Assembly (NCBI RefSeq): GCF_000758705.1
Contig: NZ_CP009287.1
Location: 4,402,001-4,466,000 of the forward strand
Direction: 5' to 3'
DNA: 64,000 bases
Source of the DNA: Paenibacillus graminis
Lineage (GTDB): Bacteria; Bacillota; Bacilli; Paenibacillales; Paenibacillaceae
In this document: piece by piece, positions 53,888 through 63,286 of the stretch
Numbering within the stretch: position 1 is the stretch's first letter
Layout: the number at the start of each line of letters is the position of its first letter
Position numbers and translations under genes: made by a program
The notes under the pieces: model-generated
Databases searched by the model: none
Told to the model about the DNA's origin: nothing
The model's input: only the letters and a program-made list of their open reading frames with translations

Positions 53888-56098
53888 CTATACTCTCCGG
53901 TTCGATAAAACAATAACATCCCGGCTGTGAGTGGCTCCGGCAAACTCCAATGCTTCCGGCTCGTTCTTGCGGGGCAGCAGCGCTTCCGCAATGATATTGC
54001 CGGTATGATTGAGGTACCCCTCAACGTTGAAGCTGTTATGGAATAAGCAGATTTCATCCACTCTGTCTTCCATTACAATACGCAGGGCGGTAGCCTCTAC
54101 GGCGGATAGTTCTACCCCGTTTCTCCGGGCAGGCAGGCGTTCGACCTTCACCTTGGGTCTTGCGGTTCCGAACGGAACGGCAAGCGTTTCAATGACCGTT
54201 CTTCCCGCAGCAGTCCAAGAACGCTTCACCACCGGGTTATCATAATAATTGCCCTGTTTGAAGATCCGTCCCGGTTCCACGGACAGCTGATCCACCTGCT
54301 GCCCGGCAGACGGATGCACAAGCAGCAGATTAGCAGCCTCCAGTTGCGTGGATATCTCCCCTGTGCGGCAATCGTACGCTACTTCTCCAGGCGGCAGATG
54401 AAAGTACTGTTCATAACGGTGCTGCTCCTTAGCTTCGAACAGATCCGCGATCAGCCAATAGCTGTTTTTGATGAACAGAACTTTCCGGGTATGGACCACC
54501 GGATCATCATAGCGGGTATAGCCGTAATGGCTGGCACAGGTGTAGTCATATTGTCCATTCGTCTGAAAATCCCAGATCCGGCAGGCAGCGGTAGTCGGCG
54601 TATTCCAGTGAAAGCTGCGGACATGCTGATCTTGTCCATCTACAACTACTGTATTGTGAGCACGGGTAGATACCGCATATTTACGCTCCTTATTCCATTC
54701 AAACAGCCCCATTCCAGAATCCGCCAGCAGTTCACGCCCGCCGGCATAGAGCACCAGGCTGAGCGCATCGGAATGGGCATGTCCGCCTACTCCAACGCCC
54801 GCCCGCATCGCCATGTACATGTCGCTATGCTTCCAGCCCTGCCGGGAGGTTAAATATCCCCCGGTTGGAAAGCAGGCTGCCGTTTCAGTTGGTTCTACAG
54901 CCTTCAGCTGATTATAGTTCTCCACAGCTTCCGGTCCCACTCTCCAGATTAGCGAGAACGGCAGCCGCTCATGTCCCAGGGCCTTGAAATCGCTGCGCTG
55001 ATACAGATATGCCCCCAGGCTCATGATATCACGCAGTTCACTGGCTACCTGCAGGTCGGTATCGCCGAATTTGACCAATTGTCCGTCCGGTGCCAGCAGA
55101 TGCATCATGACGACATACATTTTCTCCAGGATTTCCTGATATTCACCGGCGGCGATGCCGAGCTTGTGGAACAGCGCCACCAGCTCATATACATCGCGCA
55201 TCACCACCAGATGATAGTTAGGGCTGCCTTCAAACTGCACGCCATCCGGGTATACATTCTGCCGGATATACCCCGGCATTTCACGCATGCCGTAATCCAG
55301 CCATTCTGCGGAATCCTTCAGCTCCGGCAGGAGCAGTGCCGTCTGGATTAATCCGCGAAGCTGCATGCAGACATGATTTCCATGGCTGGCATGATATTTG
55401 CGTACATATTGGCCGTGTTCATGGAAGGATTTGATCAGCTTCAGTTGGACTTCAGGCTCAAACGAAGGAGAGCTGAAGAACGTGATGAAGGCTTCCGGCA
55501 GCATAAACAGCCGCACCCCGGCAGAAAGCGGGTCCCAGGTGGAATGCTCGGCCCGGAAAGTATCGTCCACCGGCATCGGGTTATCGTCAATGAAGTGGCT
55601 CATCATGTCATTGAAGCATTTGGCGTATTTCTCATCGCCGGTCAGCGCGTACGCTCTGGACAGGCGTTTGACATAAACAAACCGCGTCAGATGCAGCTGA
55701 TACTGCGAGCTGTCGTACAGCCAGCTGTTCCAATCATAGGCTCCCTTCGGGAAAACCACTCTTTTATTCTTGAACAGCGGGATATCGCCCTCTACAATCC
55801 GGTCGGCCTCGGCAATGTCCTGCTTGGCTTCCTCCTCTTGGCTGTAACTGTTCAACGCATATGCCATGAGGCTGGGAACATCCTTCACTTCGAAGTAATA
55901 TCTTCCGTTGTTACCGGATGCAATAACCTCCAGATAGGCATCTCTTGCCCCAGGGACATTGCCCTCCTGCAGCTTGGCGGCTACCTCTGCAAGCTCCGGT
56001 CTGTTCAGGTCAAGCTTCGTTTTTAGGAATTTTTCATCAGACATCTGCGGTCTTGTGTACGCGGGATTGTGCCGCAAATCTTTATAACCAACAGTCAT
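53888..56098 (-). CDS. Heparinase II/III-family polysaccharide lyase
   Basis: A 736-residue enzyme. The N-terminal ~380 residues form an alpha/alpha toroid, with SHGNHVCMQLRGLIQTALLL and PNYHLVVMRDVYELVALFH. The C-terminal half is the heparinase II/III-like beta-sandwich with GVGGHAHSDALSLVLYAGGR and STRAHNTVVVDGQDQ, which carry the conserved His pair and catalytic Tyr neighbourhood. No signal peptide, so it cleaves imported oligosaccharides inside the cell, most likely uronic-acid containing. The start is ATG 56098, eleven bases after AAAAAGG. Last gene of the importer operon; substrate (glycosaminoglycan, alginate-like or exopolysaccharide) not decidable. Confidence 0.87.
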   Translation of the reverse strand: MTVGYKDLRHNPAYTRPQMSDEKFLKTKLDLNRPELAEVAAKLQEGNVPGARDAYLEVIASGNNGRYYFEVKDVPSLMAYALNSYSQEEEAKQDIAEADRIVEGDIPLFKNKRVVFPKGAYDWNSWLYDSSQYQLHLTRFVYVKRLSRAYALTGDEKYAKCFNDMMSHFIDDNPMPVDDTFRAEHSTWDPLSAGVRLFMLPEAFITFFSSPSFEPEVQLKLIKSFHEHGQYVRKYHASHGNHVCMQLRGLIQTALLLPELKDSAEWLDYGMREMPGYIRQNVYPDGVQFEGSPNYHLVVMRDVYELVALFHKLGIAAGEYQEILEKMYVVMMHLLAPDGQLVKFGDTDLQVASELRDIMSLGAYLYQRSDFKALGHERLPFSLIWRVGPEAVENYNQLKAVEPTETAACFPTGGYLTSRQGWKHSDMYMAMRAGVGVGGHAHSDALSLVLYAGGRELLADSGMGLFEWNKERKYAVSTRAHNTVVVDGQDQHVRSFHWNTPTTAACRIWDFQTNGQYDYTCASHYGYTRYDDPVVHTRKVLFIKNSYWLIADLFEAKEQHRYEQYFHLPPGEVAYDCRTGEISTQLEAANLLLVHPSAGQQVDQLSVEPGRIFKQGNYYDNPVVKRSWTAAGRTVIETLAVPFGTARPKVKVERLPARRNGVELSAVEATALRIVMEDRVDEICLFHNSFNVEGYLNHTGNIIAEALLPRKNEPEALEFAGATHSRDVIVLSNRRV

Positions 56099-56138
56099 GG
56101 GGATCATCACCTTTTTGTCCAGCGGAGCTTATCCGCAT

Positions 56139-57008
56139 TTATTCCTTAATGGAGCCCAGCATGGCCCCCTTGGCAAAATATTTCTGCAGGAACGGGTACA
56201 CGATAACAATAGGCAGCATAGCCAGCAGGATTGCAGCATTTTGCACATTGGGTCCGAGATTCGCGGCCATCTGTGCATCCACTGCGGCTTCTGCCGAAAT
56301 ATTGGAGGCACTGATCGCCACCATCTGCCGGAGAAGCGGTTGAATCGGCCAGCGCGACGTATCATTTAAGTAGATTACGGCGGAAAAGAACTCGTTCCAG
56401 AACTGCACCATAAAGAACAGTGTAAAGGTGGCGATAATCGGTTTGGACAGCGGAAGCACAACCGAATACAAAATTCTGAACTCACCTGCACCGTCAATTC
56501 TGGCCGCTTCATCCAGGCTTTCAGGAAGGCTCTGAAAGAAAGAGCGGATAACCATGATATTAAAAGCACTGGAAGCCGCCGGAAGCACCACAGCCCAGTA
56601 GGAGTCAATCAAACCCAGATTTTTAACCACCAGATAGCTGGGAATCATGCCGCCGTGAAAGATCATGGTGAAGAAAATGAACAGCAGCATGATCCGCCGG
56701 CCGGGCAAAAACTTTTTGGACAATGCATACGCCAGTGTAACGGATACAAACAGACTTAAGAGGGTTCCCATCGCTGTAATCACCACAGAGTTTCTGACCG
56801 AAGTCAGGAAGGTATCCGCATTCAGCAGATAGGAGTAAGCATCCAGCGTCCAATGCTTGGGCCAGATGAAGAAATTCCCTGCAAGTGAGTCACCGGGCGG
56901 ACTAAAGGATACAGCGATAATATACAGAAAAGGCAATATCACCAGCAAGCTGATTAAGCAGATAATCACTACAATCAGGCTGTCAAACCATGTTACCCGC
57001 AACTTCAT
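56139..57008 (-). CDS. LplC-type sugar ABC transporter permease
   Basis: A 289-residue membrane subunit with six helices. The EAA loop is at about 179-198 (SLPESLDEAARIDGAGEFRI), which docks the ATPase. The N-terminus has PFLYIIAVSFSPPGDSLAG, and the C-terminal tail PFLQKYFAKGAMLGSIKE is diagnostic of the carbohydrate importer LplC/YtcP branch. GGAGTGGAG lies before ATG. 40 bp separate it from the heparinase gene and 24 bp from LplB-type gene upstream. No ATPase gene is in the cluster, as is usual when a shared MsmX/MsiK-type ATPase is used. Confidence 0.93.
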   Translation of the reverse strand: MKLRVTWFDSLIVVIICLISLLVILPFLYIIAVSFSPPGDSLAGNFFIWPKHWTLDAYSYLLNADTFLTSVRNSVVITAMGTLLSLFVSVTLAYALSKKFLPGRRIMLLFIFFTMIFHGGMIPSYLVVKNLGLIDSYWAVVLPAASSAFNIMVIRSFFQSLPESLDEAARIDGAGEFRILYSVVLPLSKPIIATFTLFFMVQFWNEFFSAVIYLNDTSRWPIQPLLRQMVAISASNISAEAAVDAQMAANLGPNVQNAAILLAMLPIVIVYPFLQKYFAKGAMLGSIKE

Positions 57009-57032
57009 AACGTCTCCACTCCTGTTCTAGTT

Positions 57033-57941
57033 CTAGAATATGCCTTCTTCTCCAAGAAGCTTTGCCGCATAATTGGCCCCGAGTACAAGGATCAGACTGG
57101 CAACGGATTTGAACATGCCTACGGTGATCGCGAAGCTGTAGTTGAATTGCTCCAGACCGATATGGTAGACGAACAGATCGAACACATTGGAGACATCGAG
57201 GTTGAGGCTGTTGGTCATCAGGAAAATTTGCATGAAGTTGGAGTCCATGGACGAGCCGAGACGGAGCAGCAGGAGAATGACGATGGTGCTTTTGATGCCG
57301 GGCAGTGTAATATGCCAGATATTCTGAAACCGGTTCGCTCCATCCACTTTGGCCGCTTCATACTGTTCAGGGTTGATCCCGGCTAGTGCCGCCAGAAAAA
57401 TAATTGTCCCCCAGCCCGCATCCTTCCAAATGGACTGGAAAATAACCAGCGGCCGGAACCACTCGTTGCTGACCAGGAAATTGGCGCTGCCGCCAAACCA
57501 TTCGGTGAAATAGTGATTAATCACTCCTGATGGACCGAAGAAGGAGATGGTAATCCCGTAAATAACCACCCAGGACAGAAAGTGGGGCAGGTACACTATG
57601 GTCTGCGAGACCCGCTTGAACACCTTAAGCCGCAGTTCGTTCAGCAGCAGGGATAGAATAATCGTAAAGGGAAAATAAATGACCAGGTTCAGCAAGCTGA
57701 TCAGCAGCGTATTTTTCAGCAAAATATAGAAATCGGAAGTTCCGAAAAACTGTCTGAAATTATCCAGCCCGACCCAAGAGCTGTTTATAAGGCCTTTAAA
57801 CGGGCTGTACTCCTTGAAAGCCAGCATCAATCCCGACATCGGAATGTAATGAAAAATCACAAAATAGAGAATTCCCGGTGCCGCCAGTAAGTAAAAGGGC
57901 CACAGCTGATTAAATCGTTTAGGGCGTAAAATTCTCTGCAC
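57033..57941 (-). CDS. LplB-type sugar ABC transporter permease
   Basis: A 302-residue membrane subunit with six helices, starting GTG (57941) eight bases after AAGGAGG. The EAA loop is INPEQYEAAKVDGANRFQNI, and GYTIVYLPHFLSW-like IVYLPHFLSWVVIYG marks the YtcP/LplB group. It partners the LplC-type permease that follows at 57008. Confidence 0.93.
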   Translation of the reverse strand: MQRILRPKRFNQLWPFYLLAAPGILYFVIFHYIPMSGLMLAFKEYSPFKGLINSSWVGLDNFRQFFGTSDFYILLKNTLLISLLNLVIYFPFTIILSLLLNELRLKVFKRVSQTIVYLPHFLSWVVIYGITISFFGPSGVINHYFTEWFGGSANFLVSNEWFRPLVIFQSIWKDAGWGTIIFLAALAGINPEQYEAAKVDGANRFQNIWHITLPGIKSTIVILLLLRLGSSMDSNFMQIFLMTNSLNLDVSNVFDLFVYHIGLEQFNYSFAITVGMFKSVASLILVLGANYAAKLLGEEGIF

Positions 57942-57966
57942 AGGTCAAACCTCCTTATCCATGGGC

Positions 57967-57993
57967 AAAAGAAAGGGGAGAACCCCCTTCTTT
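57967..57993 (-). terminator. Intercistronic stem-loop between binding protein and permease genes
   Basis: On the minus strand AGAAGGGG...CCCCTTTCT forms a stem with a one-base bulge between the binding protein stop and the LplB-type start. In sugar importer operons such stems often keep the binding-protein message in excess of the permeases. Confidence 0.55.
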
Positions 57994-58018
57994 GCCTCCG
58001 TGTCTCTTTTAGTTTTAC

Positions 58019-59584
58019 TTATTTATGCTCTGCATTGTACTGGTCCAGCAGGTCCTTGGCAATCTGCGCACCTGTGCCGTTCGTCCAGGCATCAATCTCT
58101 TTCTGGACATCATCCCAAGTCCCTTCACCCAGCACATACTTCGTCATCACGGCACTCATTTTTTTGTAGCTGTCCGGATTTTTGCTCGCGGTTGCCGAGT
58201 TGTAGCTGAGGAACGGATTTTCAATTCCAACCTTGCTGATGGCATCCAGAGTAGCCCTTTGAGCCTTCAGAATCTCCGGATCCTTGGAGCCGGCATATAC
58301 GTAAGGGTCGACTCTGTTTTCCAGCACAAATTGGCTCGGTTTATCTAAATCGTACTGTTTTTTCTGTTCTTCTGTCTGTACAGCGATGCCATCTTTGAAA
58401 TCACTGGAATGGATTCCGGCCACTCCCGCTTTGGAGAACGCTACATTCTCCTCGGAGGCTGAGAAATCGAGGAAATCGACAATTTGCTGAACCTTGTCCT
58501 CCTTCACTGAACTTGGAATGGCCCACAGTCCGTAGTATCCGCCAAGTAAAGCTACGCCTTTTTGCCCGTTTGCACCTTCCAGGACATCGACAATGGCGAT
58601 TTCGGCGTTCGGATCAGTCTGCTTCAGCTTTTCAATATTGGTCTCAGCCATATCGCTCACATTCCCCACAAAGGCGCCTGCTGTCCCGGCCAAAAACTTG
58701 CTGCGCGCCTGCCCCTGATTTTTGAGCACCGGTGCATCTTTATCGATCAGCCCTTTGCTCCATGAATCCTTGAGCCATTCCAGAAATGCCTTGTATTCAG
58801 GCGTCTGAAAGTCGCGGACGGCATTCCCGTTATCCAGCTTCCAGATATTCGGGACGCCGAAGGCGAATTGAATCGGCGCCACACCGGCAAAAGGTCCAGG
58901 GCTGTTGATGCCATCTACACCGTAGATCGAGAACGGTATGGTTTTACCTCCGCCTGCCGGGTCCTTTTCCTTGAATACAGCCAGAGCATTCGTCAGCTCA
59001 TCCACTGTCTTCGGTACAGCCAGGTTGTATTTGTCGAGCCAGTCCTTGCGGATCAGGATATTGGCTTCCCCTCCGCCATACAGGCCCCGCGGCCGGGGAA
59101 TTCCGTACACCTTGCCATCGACCTTGATTCCATTCCAGACTGTATCGTCGATCTTGCTGATGTTCTTAGTTTTCTCAATATAAGGAGTCAAGTCATGGAA
59201 GGCCCCCATCTTCACAAGGTTGCTAAACTTGTCGTCCTTTCCGCCATCCATCAACAGCAAATCATAGGAGTTGCCTGCCGATACAGCTACGGAGAGCTTG
59301 TCCGTGTAAGCCTCGGATGGCACGAAGGTCACGTCCAGGTCCACATTCCCCCGCTTCTCCAGGTCCTCCAGGGCTTTGTTGTTTTCCGTTGCAGGCGGGT
59401 TGCCAAAGAGAATGGTCATCGCCTTGATGCTGGCCGTTTTGCTGCCCGTTTCTGTCTTAGCGGCCCCTTCCGGTGAAGCGGAGCTTTCCGCTGCGGAATT
59501 ATTGCTGCCGGAGCAGCCTGCGAGTGTGGTTACCATCAATGCCGCTGTTGCCACAAGCGGTACAAGCTTTCTTTTGAAATTCAT
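58019..59584 (-). CDS. LplA-type extracellular solute-binding lipoprotein
   Basis: A 521-residue substrate-binding lipoprotein. The signal is MNFKRKLVPLVATAALMVTT then LAGC (lipobox, Cys24). It is a large-size carbohydrate-binding protein of the LplA/YtcQ group, with the periplasmic-binding-like stretches LLLMDGGKDDKFSNLVKMGA and PRPRGLYGGGEANILIRKDW. The ATG at 59584 is set by GGGGG seven bases upstream (the earlier frame from 59731 has no site). First gene of the importer operon and divergent from the sensor kinase gene. Confidence 0.93.
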   Translation of the reverse strand: MNFKRKLVPLVATAALMVTTLAGCSGSNNSAAESSASPEGAAKTETGSKTASIKAMTILFGNPPATENNKALEDLEKRGNVDLDVTFVPSEAYTDKLSVAVSAGNSYDLLLMDGGKDDKFSNLVKMGAFHDLTPYIEKTKNISKIDDTVWNGIKVDGKVYGIPRPRGLYGGGEANILIRKDWLDKYNLAVPKTVDELTNALAVFKEKDPAGGGKTIPFSIYGVDGINSPGPFAGVAPIQFAFGVPNIWKLDNGNAVRDFQTPEYKAFLEWLKDSWSKGLIDKDAPVLKNQGQARSKFLAGTAGAFVGNVSDMAETNIEKLKQTDPNAEIAIVDVLEGANGQKGVALLGGYYGLWAIPSSVKEDKVQQIVDFLDFSASEENVAFSKAGVAGIHSSDFKDGIAVQTEEQKKQYDLDKPSQFVLENRVDPYVYAGSKDPEILKAQRATLDAISKVGIENPFLSYNSATASKNPDSYKKMSAVMTKYVLGEGTWDDVQKEIDAWTNGTGAQIAKDLLDQYNAEHK

Positions 59585-59607
59585 TGTCATCCCCCGTTTG
59601 CTTGTAT

Positions 59608-59621
59608 TGATTGCGTTTACA
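59608..59621 (-). promoter_or_regulatory. Candidate cre site in front of the importer operon
   Basis: TGTAAACGCAATCA on the minus strand matches the cre consensus (TGWAARCGYTWNCW) at 13 of 14 positions. It lies 24-37 bp before the binding-protein ATG, so it could act as a CcpA roadblock in the leader. Confidence 0.55.
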
Positions 59622-59809
59622 TCGTCTTTACACTTTGGATTATAGAAGACAGCGTATCTTGTGAACATGCCGGATTCGCGCCAATGTGTAACCGTTTTTA
59701 AGATCCGCCGGAATCTGTGTTCCATAGCCATCCTTCAATGTACTATAATAATTATAGGATAGCTTATCCGCCATCCCCAGCCTAAAACCAAGTAACGGAA
59801 GTGGTTCCT

Positions 59810-61615
59810 ATGAGTTCAACCTTCTTAAGCTTTCTGCGCCGGAGCTTTTATTTCAAAATGATTCTGGTGATGTTCGCCATTTCCGTAATTCCTCTGATTG
59901 TTTTGTCCTTTATTTCTGTAAGCGTCTCCAGTACTACTGTTGAAAAACAGGTGAACCGCTTGAACGCCCAGCTCGTCAACCAGGTCGTCGACCGGATTGA
60001 ATTAACCATGACCAGGCTGCGGGAGCTGAGCGAGCAGTATTCACGCATTTCTTCCATTCAGAGCGCATTGGTATCACCATCGGCGCAATATTTCGAGGAG
60101 GTTGTCCGTAAAAAGGATCTGATCGCCGTGCTCAGCAATGCCTCGGCGATTATCGGGAACGTGGAGGGGCTTCAGGTATATTCAGCCATTACGGGGGAAG
60201 TCCTCTCTTCTGCGGAAGCCCCGGCCATGCTTGAGATTTCTCCCTACCGGCCGCTGATCGAAGCCTATTTATCCTCAGGCAAGGCCAATCTGTTCCTGGA
60301 CAAGCACGCTCTGCCGGACCTGGCGATTCTGGATTCTTCAACCTACTATATTTCACGCGTCCCCTTTGACCTGTATGAAGACCTGAAAGGGGTTCTGCTG
60401 ATCTCAATGAACAATGACCAATACCAGCGGCAGATTGAGAACATTCAGCTGGGTAATCAAGGGTCTATCTCTCTTTTGACCGGAGACGGGATGACGATTG
60501 CCACGACCAGCAGGCTGGAGCCGAAAGAAGATACCCAGCGGGTGCAGAATATCCTCAAGCACTGGAAGGAATTGGACCGGCCGAATCAATTCGCGGTCGG
60601 CTCTTCCATCGTCTCCGTCAAGCAGACCTCTACCTATGATAACTGGATCGTGGTTTCGGAGATACCGTCCAAGGAGCTTACCGCCAGCGCAGACATCATC
60701 CGCAGAACCGTAGCTTACTTTCTGGGGATTCTGGTTTTTCTCGGTGCACTGTGCGTTGTCGGATTCGGGTATCAGCTATACCGGCCGCTGCAGGCGGTGA
60801 AACGGCAGGTCGATGCGATCAAAAAAGGCCATTTCGATGCCCGGGTCACTCATTTTGCCAACAATGAAATCGGCGACCTGGGCCGGATGCTCAACACCAT
60901 GGCTGTACGCATTCAGGACCTGCTGGCAGATCTCCATGATTCGGAGGATCTGAAGCGCAAGCTGGAAATCCGGGCGCTGCAATCGCAGATCAACCCGCAT
61001 TTCATGTACAATACACTCAACACAATCCGCATGTTCGCCATGATGAAGGATTATGAAAAGATCAATACGCTGATGGGCCGGCTGGTTGCACTTCTCCGGT
61101 ATTCCATGGAAAATTATGAGCAGACGGTACAGCTGCAGCAAGAGCTTGATTATCTCGCGGATTACGTGGGGCTGCTTAATATGCGTTACAAGTGCCAAGT
61201 CCATCTGGAGGCCGAAATTGAGGAGCCGCTGCGGAGCATGCAGATTCCGAAGCTCAGCCTTCAGCCGCTGATTGAAAACTCCGTCTTTCACGGTATTCTT
61301 CCGAACAAAACGCCTGAAGGGCATATTAAGGTTCATGTTTATGCCGATTCCCCAAAAAACCATATCGTCATTGAAGTGAGCGACGATGGTGTTGGACTAG
61401 GGAAGGCCGAGCTGGGGACCCTGCAGCTCCACTTGCTCCGGGAAGAGTCCACAGAGAATATCGGGCTGCAGAATGTATGGATGCGGATGAAGCTGCTGTT
61501 CGGAAATGCCGCGCAGATCCTGCTCCTCAGCCCCCCCGGAGAAGGTCTGACCATCCGTATCACGCTGCCGTTTGAGTCTGTTCTTGTGAAGGAGGAGCAT
61601 CATGAACCACTATAG
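59810..61615 (+). CDS. YesM-type sensor histidine kinase
   Basis: A 601-residue membrane kinase of the HisKA_7TM-free, LytS/YesM (His_kinase) type. TM1 (about 13-35), an extracellular domain to about 290, TM2 (about 300-320), then HAMP with DEIGDLGRMLNTM-like NNEIGDLGRMLNTM. The H-box is LQSQINPHFMYNTLNTIRMF, and the ATPase has LIENSVFHGI and SDDGVGLG. GGAAG precedes ATG 59810 by eight bases. Overlaps the response regulator gene by 14 bp. Divergent from the importer operon that it probably senses for. Confidence 0.92.
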   Translation: MSSTFLSFLRRSFYFKMILVMFAISVIPLIVLSFISVSVSSTTVEKQVNRLNAQLVNQVVDRIELTMTRLRELSEQYSRISSIQSALVSPSAQYFEEVVRKKDLIAVLSNASAIIGNVEGLQVYSAITGEVLSSAEAPAMLEISPYRPLIEAYLSSGKANLFLDKHALPDLAILDSSTYYISRVPFDLYEDLKGVLLISMNNDQYQRQIENIQLGNQGSISLLTGDGMTIATTSRLEPKEDTQRVQNILKHWKELDRPNQFAVGSSIVSVKQTSTYDNWIVVSEIPSKELTASADIIRRTVAYFLGILVFLGALCVVGFGYQLYRPLQAVKRQVDAIKKGHFDARVTHFANNEIGDLGRMLNTMAVRIQDLLADLHDSEDLKRKLEIRALQSQINPHFMYNTLNTIRMFAMMKDYEKINTLMGRLVALLRYSMENYEQTVQLQQELDYLADYVGLLNMRYKCQVHLEAEIEEPLRSMQIPKLSLQPLIENSVFHGILPNKTPEGHIKVHVYADSPKNHIVIEVSDDGVGLGKAELGTLQLHLLREESTENIGLQNVWMRMKLLFGNAAQILLLSPPGEGLTIRITLPFESVLVKEEHHEPL

Positions 61616-63221
61616 GGTAGTACTCGTGGAAGACGAGATTCCGGCAAGAACCGTATTCCGCCATTTTATTGAAGAGCGGGGCGATCTGTTCACTCTTGTC
61701 GGCGAAGCGGAAGACGGGCAAGACGGACTGGAGCTGTTCCTGGAGCACAAACCGGAGTTAATCGTAACCGATATCACGATGCCGGGAATGAACGGTCTGG
61801 AGATGCTCCGTGAAATTGAAAAAAGCGGGGAACGCCCGCCGCAAATCATCATTCTTACCTGTCATCAGGACTTCCATTACGCCCAGCAGGCCATTCATCT
61901 GAAAGCAGCCTCCTACCTGATCAAGGATGACTGTCTTTCTGATCCTGGCCTGTTGACCAGGACGATGGAGCAACTGGCTTCTCAGGTCCATTCGATTGAT
62001 GAAACGCGGGAAAAGCAGTTCCAGCTGGAACAGCAGGTCCGGCTCAGTGAAATTGAGATTGAGCAGAGCCTGTTTCTGGACATGCTGCTGAATCCCGCCG
62101 CTGAAGCTAAATGGCTGCGCACTCTGGAGGAATCGCAGCTCCCGCTACAGGAAGCCCGATTCAAGGTGCTGTTGCTGGAGCTGGACCGGGGCTCTCTGCG
62201 TTTCCCGATCGAACAGATTGAAGAGCTGAAGCTGTGGCAGTTTGCCGGAGTCAACGTGCTGAAAGAACTGCTGGGCAGCATAGGCGCAAACAAGGTAATC
62301 GCGCTAGACAAAGGGCGTTTTCTTGCCGTCTATACCGGTGCCCTGAAGCTGGAGCGCCCCGGATTTCTGGATCAGGTGCTGGAGTCCTTTGCCGCGAATC
62401 TCAAAATGAAATGCTTTTTCCTCGAGTGCAGGTTCGGGCAAGGACTGCAGGGACGGCCTGAGGCACTCAAACGATTAGCGTCTGCCCCCTACCCTTTCTT
62501 TTACCGCTCCGATGAGAGCATCGGCATTGAGGAATGGGAACGGTTCGCTTTCTTTCAGCGCATACCGGAACCGATGAGCCGATTCTGGAGCAAGGTGCTC
62601 AAGAAAGCGCTGCTGGAGCCGCATCTCAGCACCGCTGCGCTGGAACAGGAACGCAGTTCTTTATTCCGCCAGGCCACAGAGCATGGCTGGGACCCGGAAC
62701 AGATCAAATCCCTGTATCTGAGAGTTTTTCTGGATATGAGCCATACCGCCATCGGAGCCGAAGGGGGTGCGGAGCTGGAAGCGGCCTTGCGGAAAAAGCT
62801 GGAGCTATGCCAAACCTTTGACTCTGTACACGAAACGACTTGCGCCTACTTCCACAAGCTTCAGCAGCTGCAGGAGGGCGGCAAAAAGATTGACTCATCC
62901 ATCTCAAGGATTATTCAGCACATGCGGGAAGATCTCAGCTACCCTTACAAGCTGGAGGAACTGGCTGCTTCGATTAATTACAGCGTGCCCTATTTCAGCT
63001 CCATGTTCAAAAAAGCCGTCGGCGAAAGCTTCGTTCAATATCTGACCCGCCTGCGCATTGAGAAGGCGAAGCTGCTGCTGCTCACCACCGATTACAAGAC
63101 ATTCGAAATTTCCGAATCCATCGGATTCGAGAATTACAGATCGTTTAACCGGATTTTCAAAAAAGAGACTGGCGTCTCCCCTTCCGGTTACCGCCGGAAG
63201 GGGGCGGCGATGTCCGGATGA
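61602..63221 (+). CDS. YesN-type AraC-family response regulator
   Basis: A 539-residue regulator. The receiver (1-120) has VEDE and phosphoacceptor D57 in LIVTDITMPGMNG. A long helical linker leads to the AraC-type double helix-turn-helix at the C-terminus (about 435-535): YKLEELAASINYSVPYFSSM and FEISESIGFENYRSFNRIFK. The middle about 150-420 is the variable YesN linker. It very probably activates the divergent importer/heparinase operon in response to the oligosaccharide, as known for YesMN and similar pairs. Confidence 0.92.
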   Translation: MNHYRVVLVEDEIPARTVFRHFIEERGDLFTLVGEAEDGQDGLELFLEHKPELIVTDITMPGMNGLEMLREIEKSGERPPQIIILTCHQDFHYAQQAIHLKAASYLIKDDCLSDPGLLTRTMEQLASQVHSIDETREKQFQLEQQVRLSEIEIEQSLFLDMLLNPAAEAKWLRTLEESQLPLQEARFKVLLLELDRGSLRFPIEQIEELKLWQFAGVNVLKELLGSIGANKVIALDKGRFLAVYTGALKLERPGFLDQVLESFAANLKMKCFFLECRFGQGLQGRPEALKRLASAPYPFFYRSDESIGIEEWERFAFFQRIPEPMSRFWSKVLKKALLEPHLSTAALEQERSSLFRQATEHGWDPEQIKSLYLRVFLDMSHTAIGAEGGAELEAALRKKLELCQTFDSVHETTCAYFHKLQQLQEGGKKIDSSISRIIQHMREDLSYPYKLEELAASINYSVPYFSSMFKKAVGESFVQYLTRLRIEKAKLLLLTTDYKTFEISESIGFENYRSFNRIFKKETGVSPSGYRRKGAAMSG

Positions 63222-63286
63222 ACCAAGCCGGGGCGTATGGTGCGCTTCGGCTTGGATTTTATTAACTTTATGCGAGGTGGATGTAG

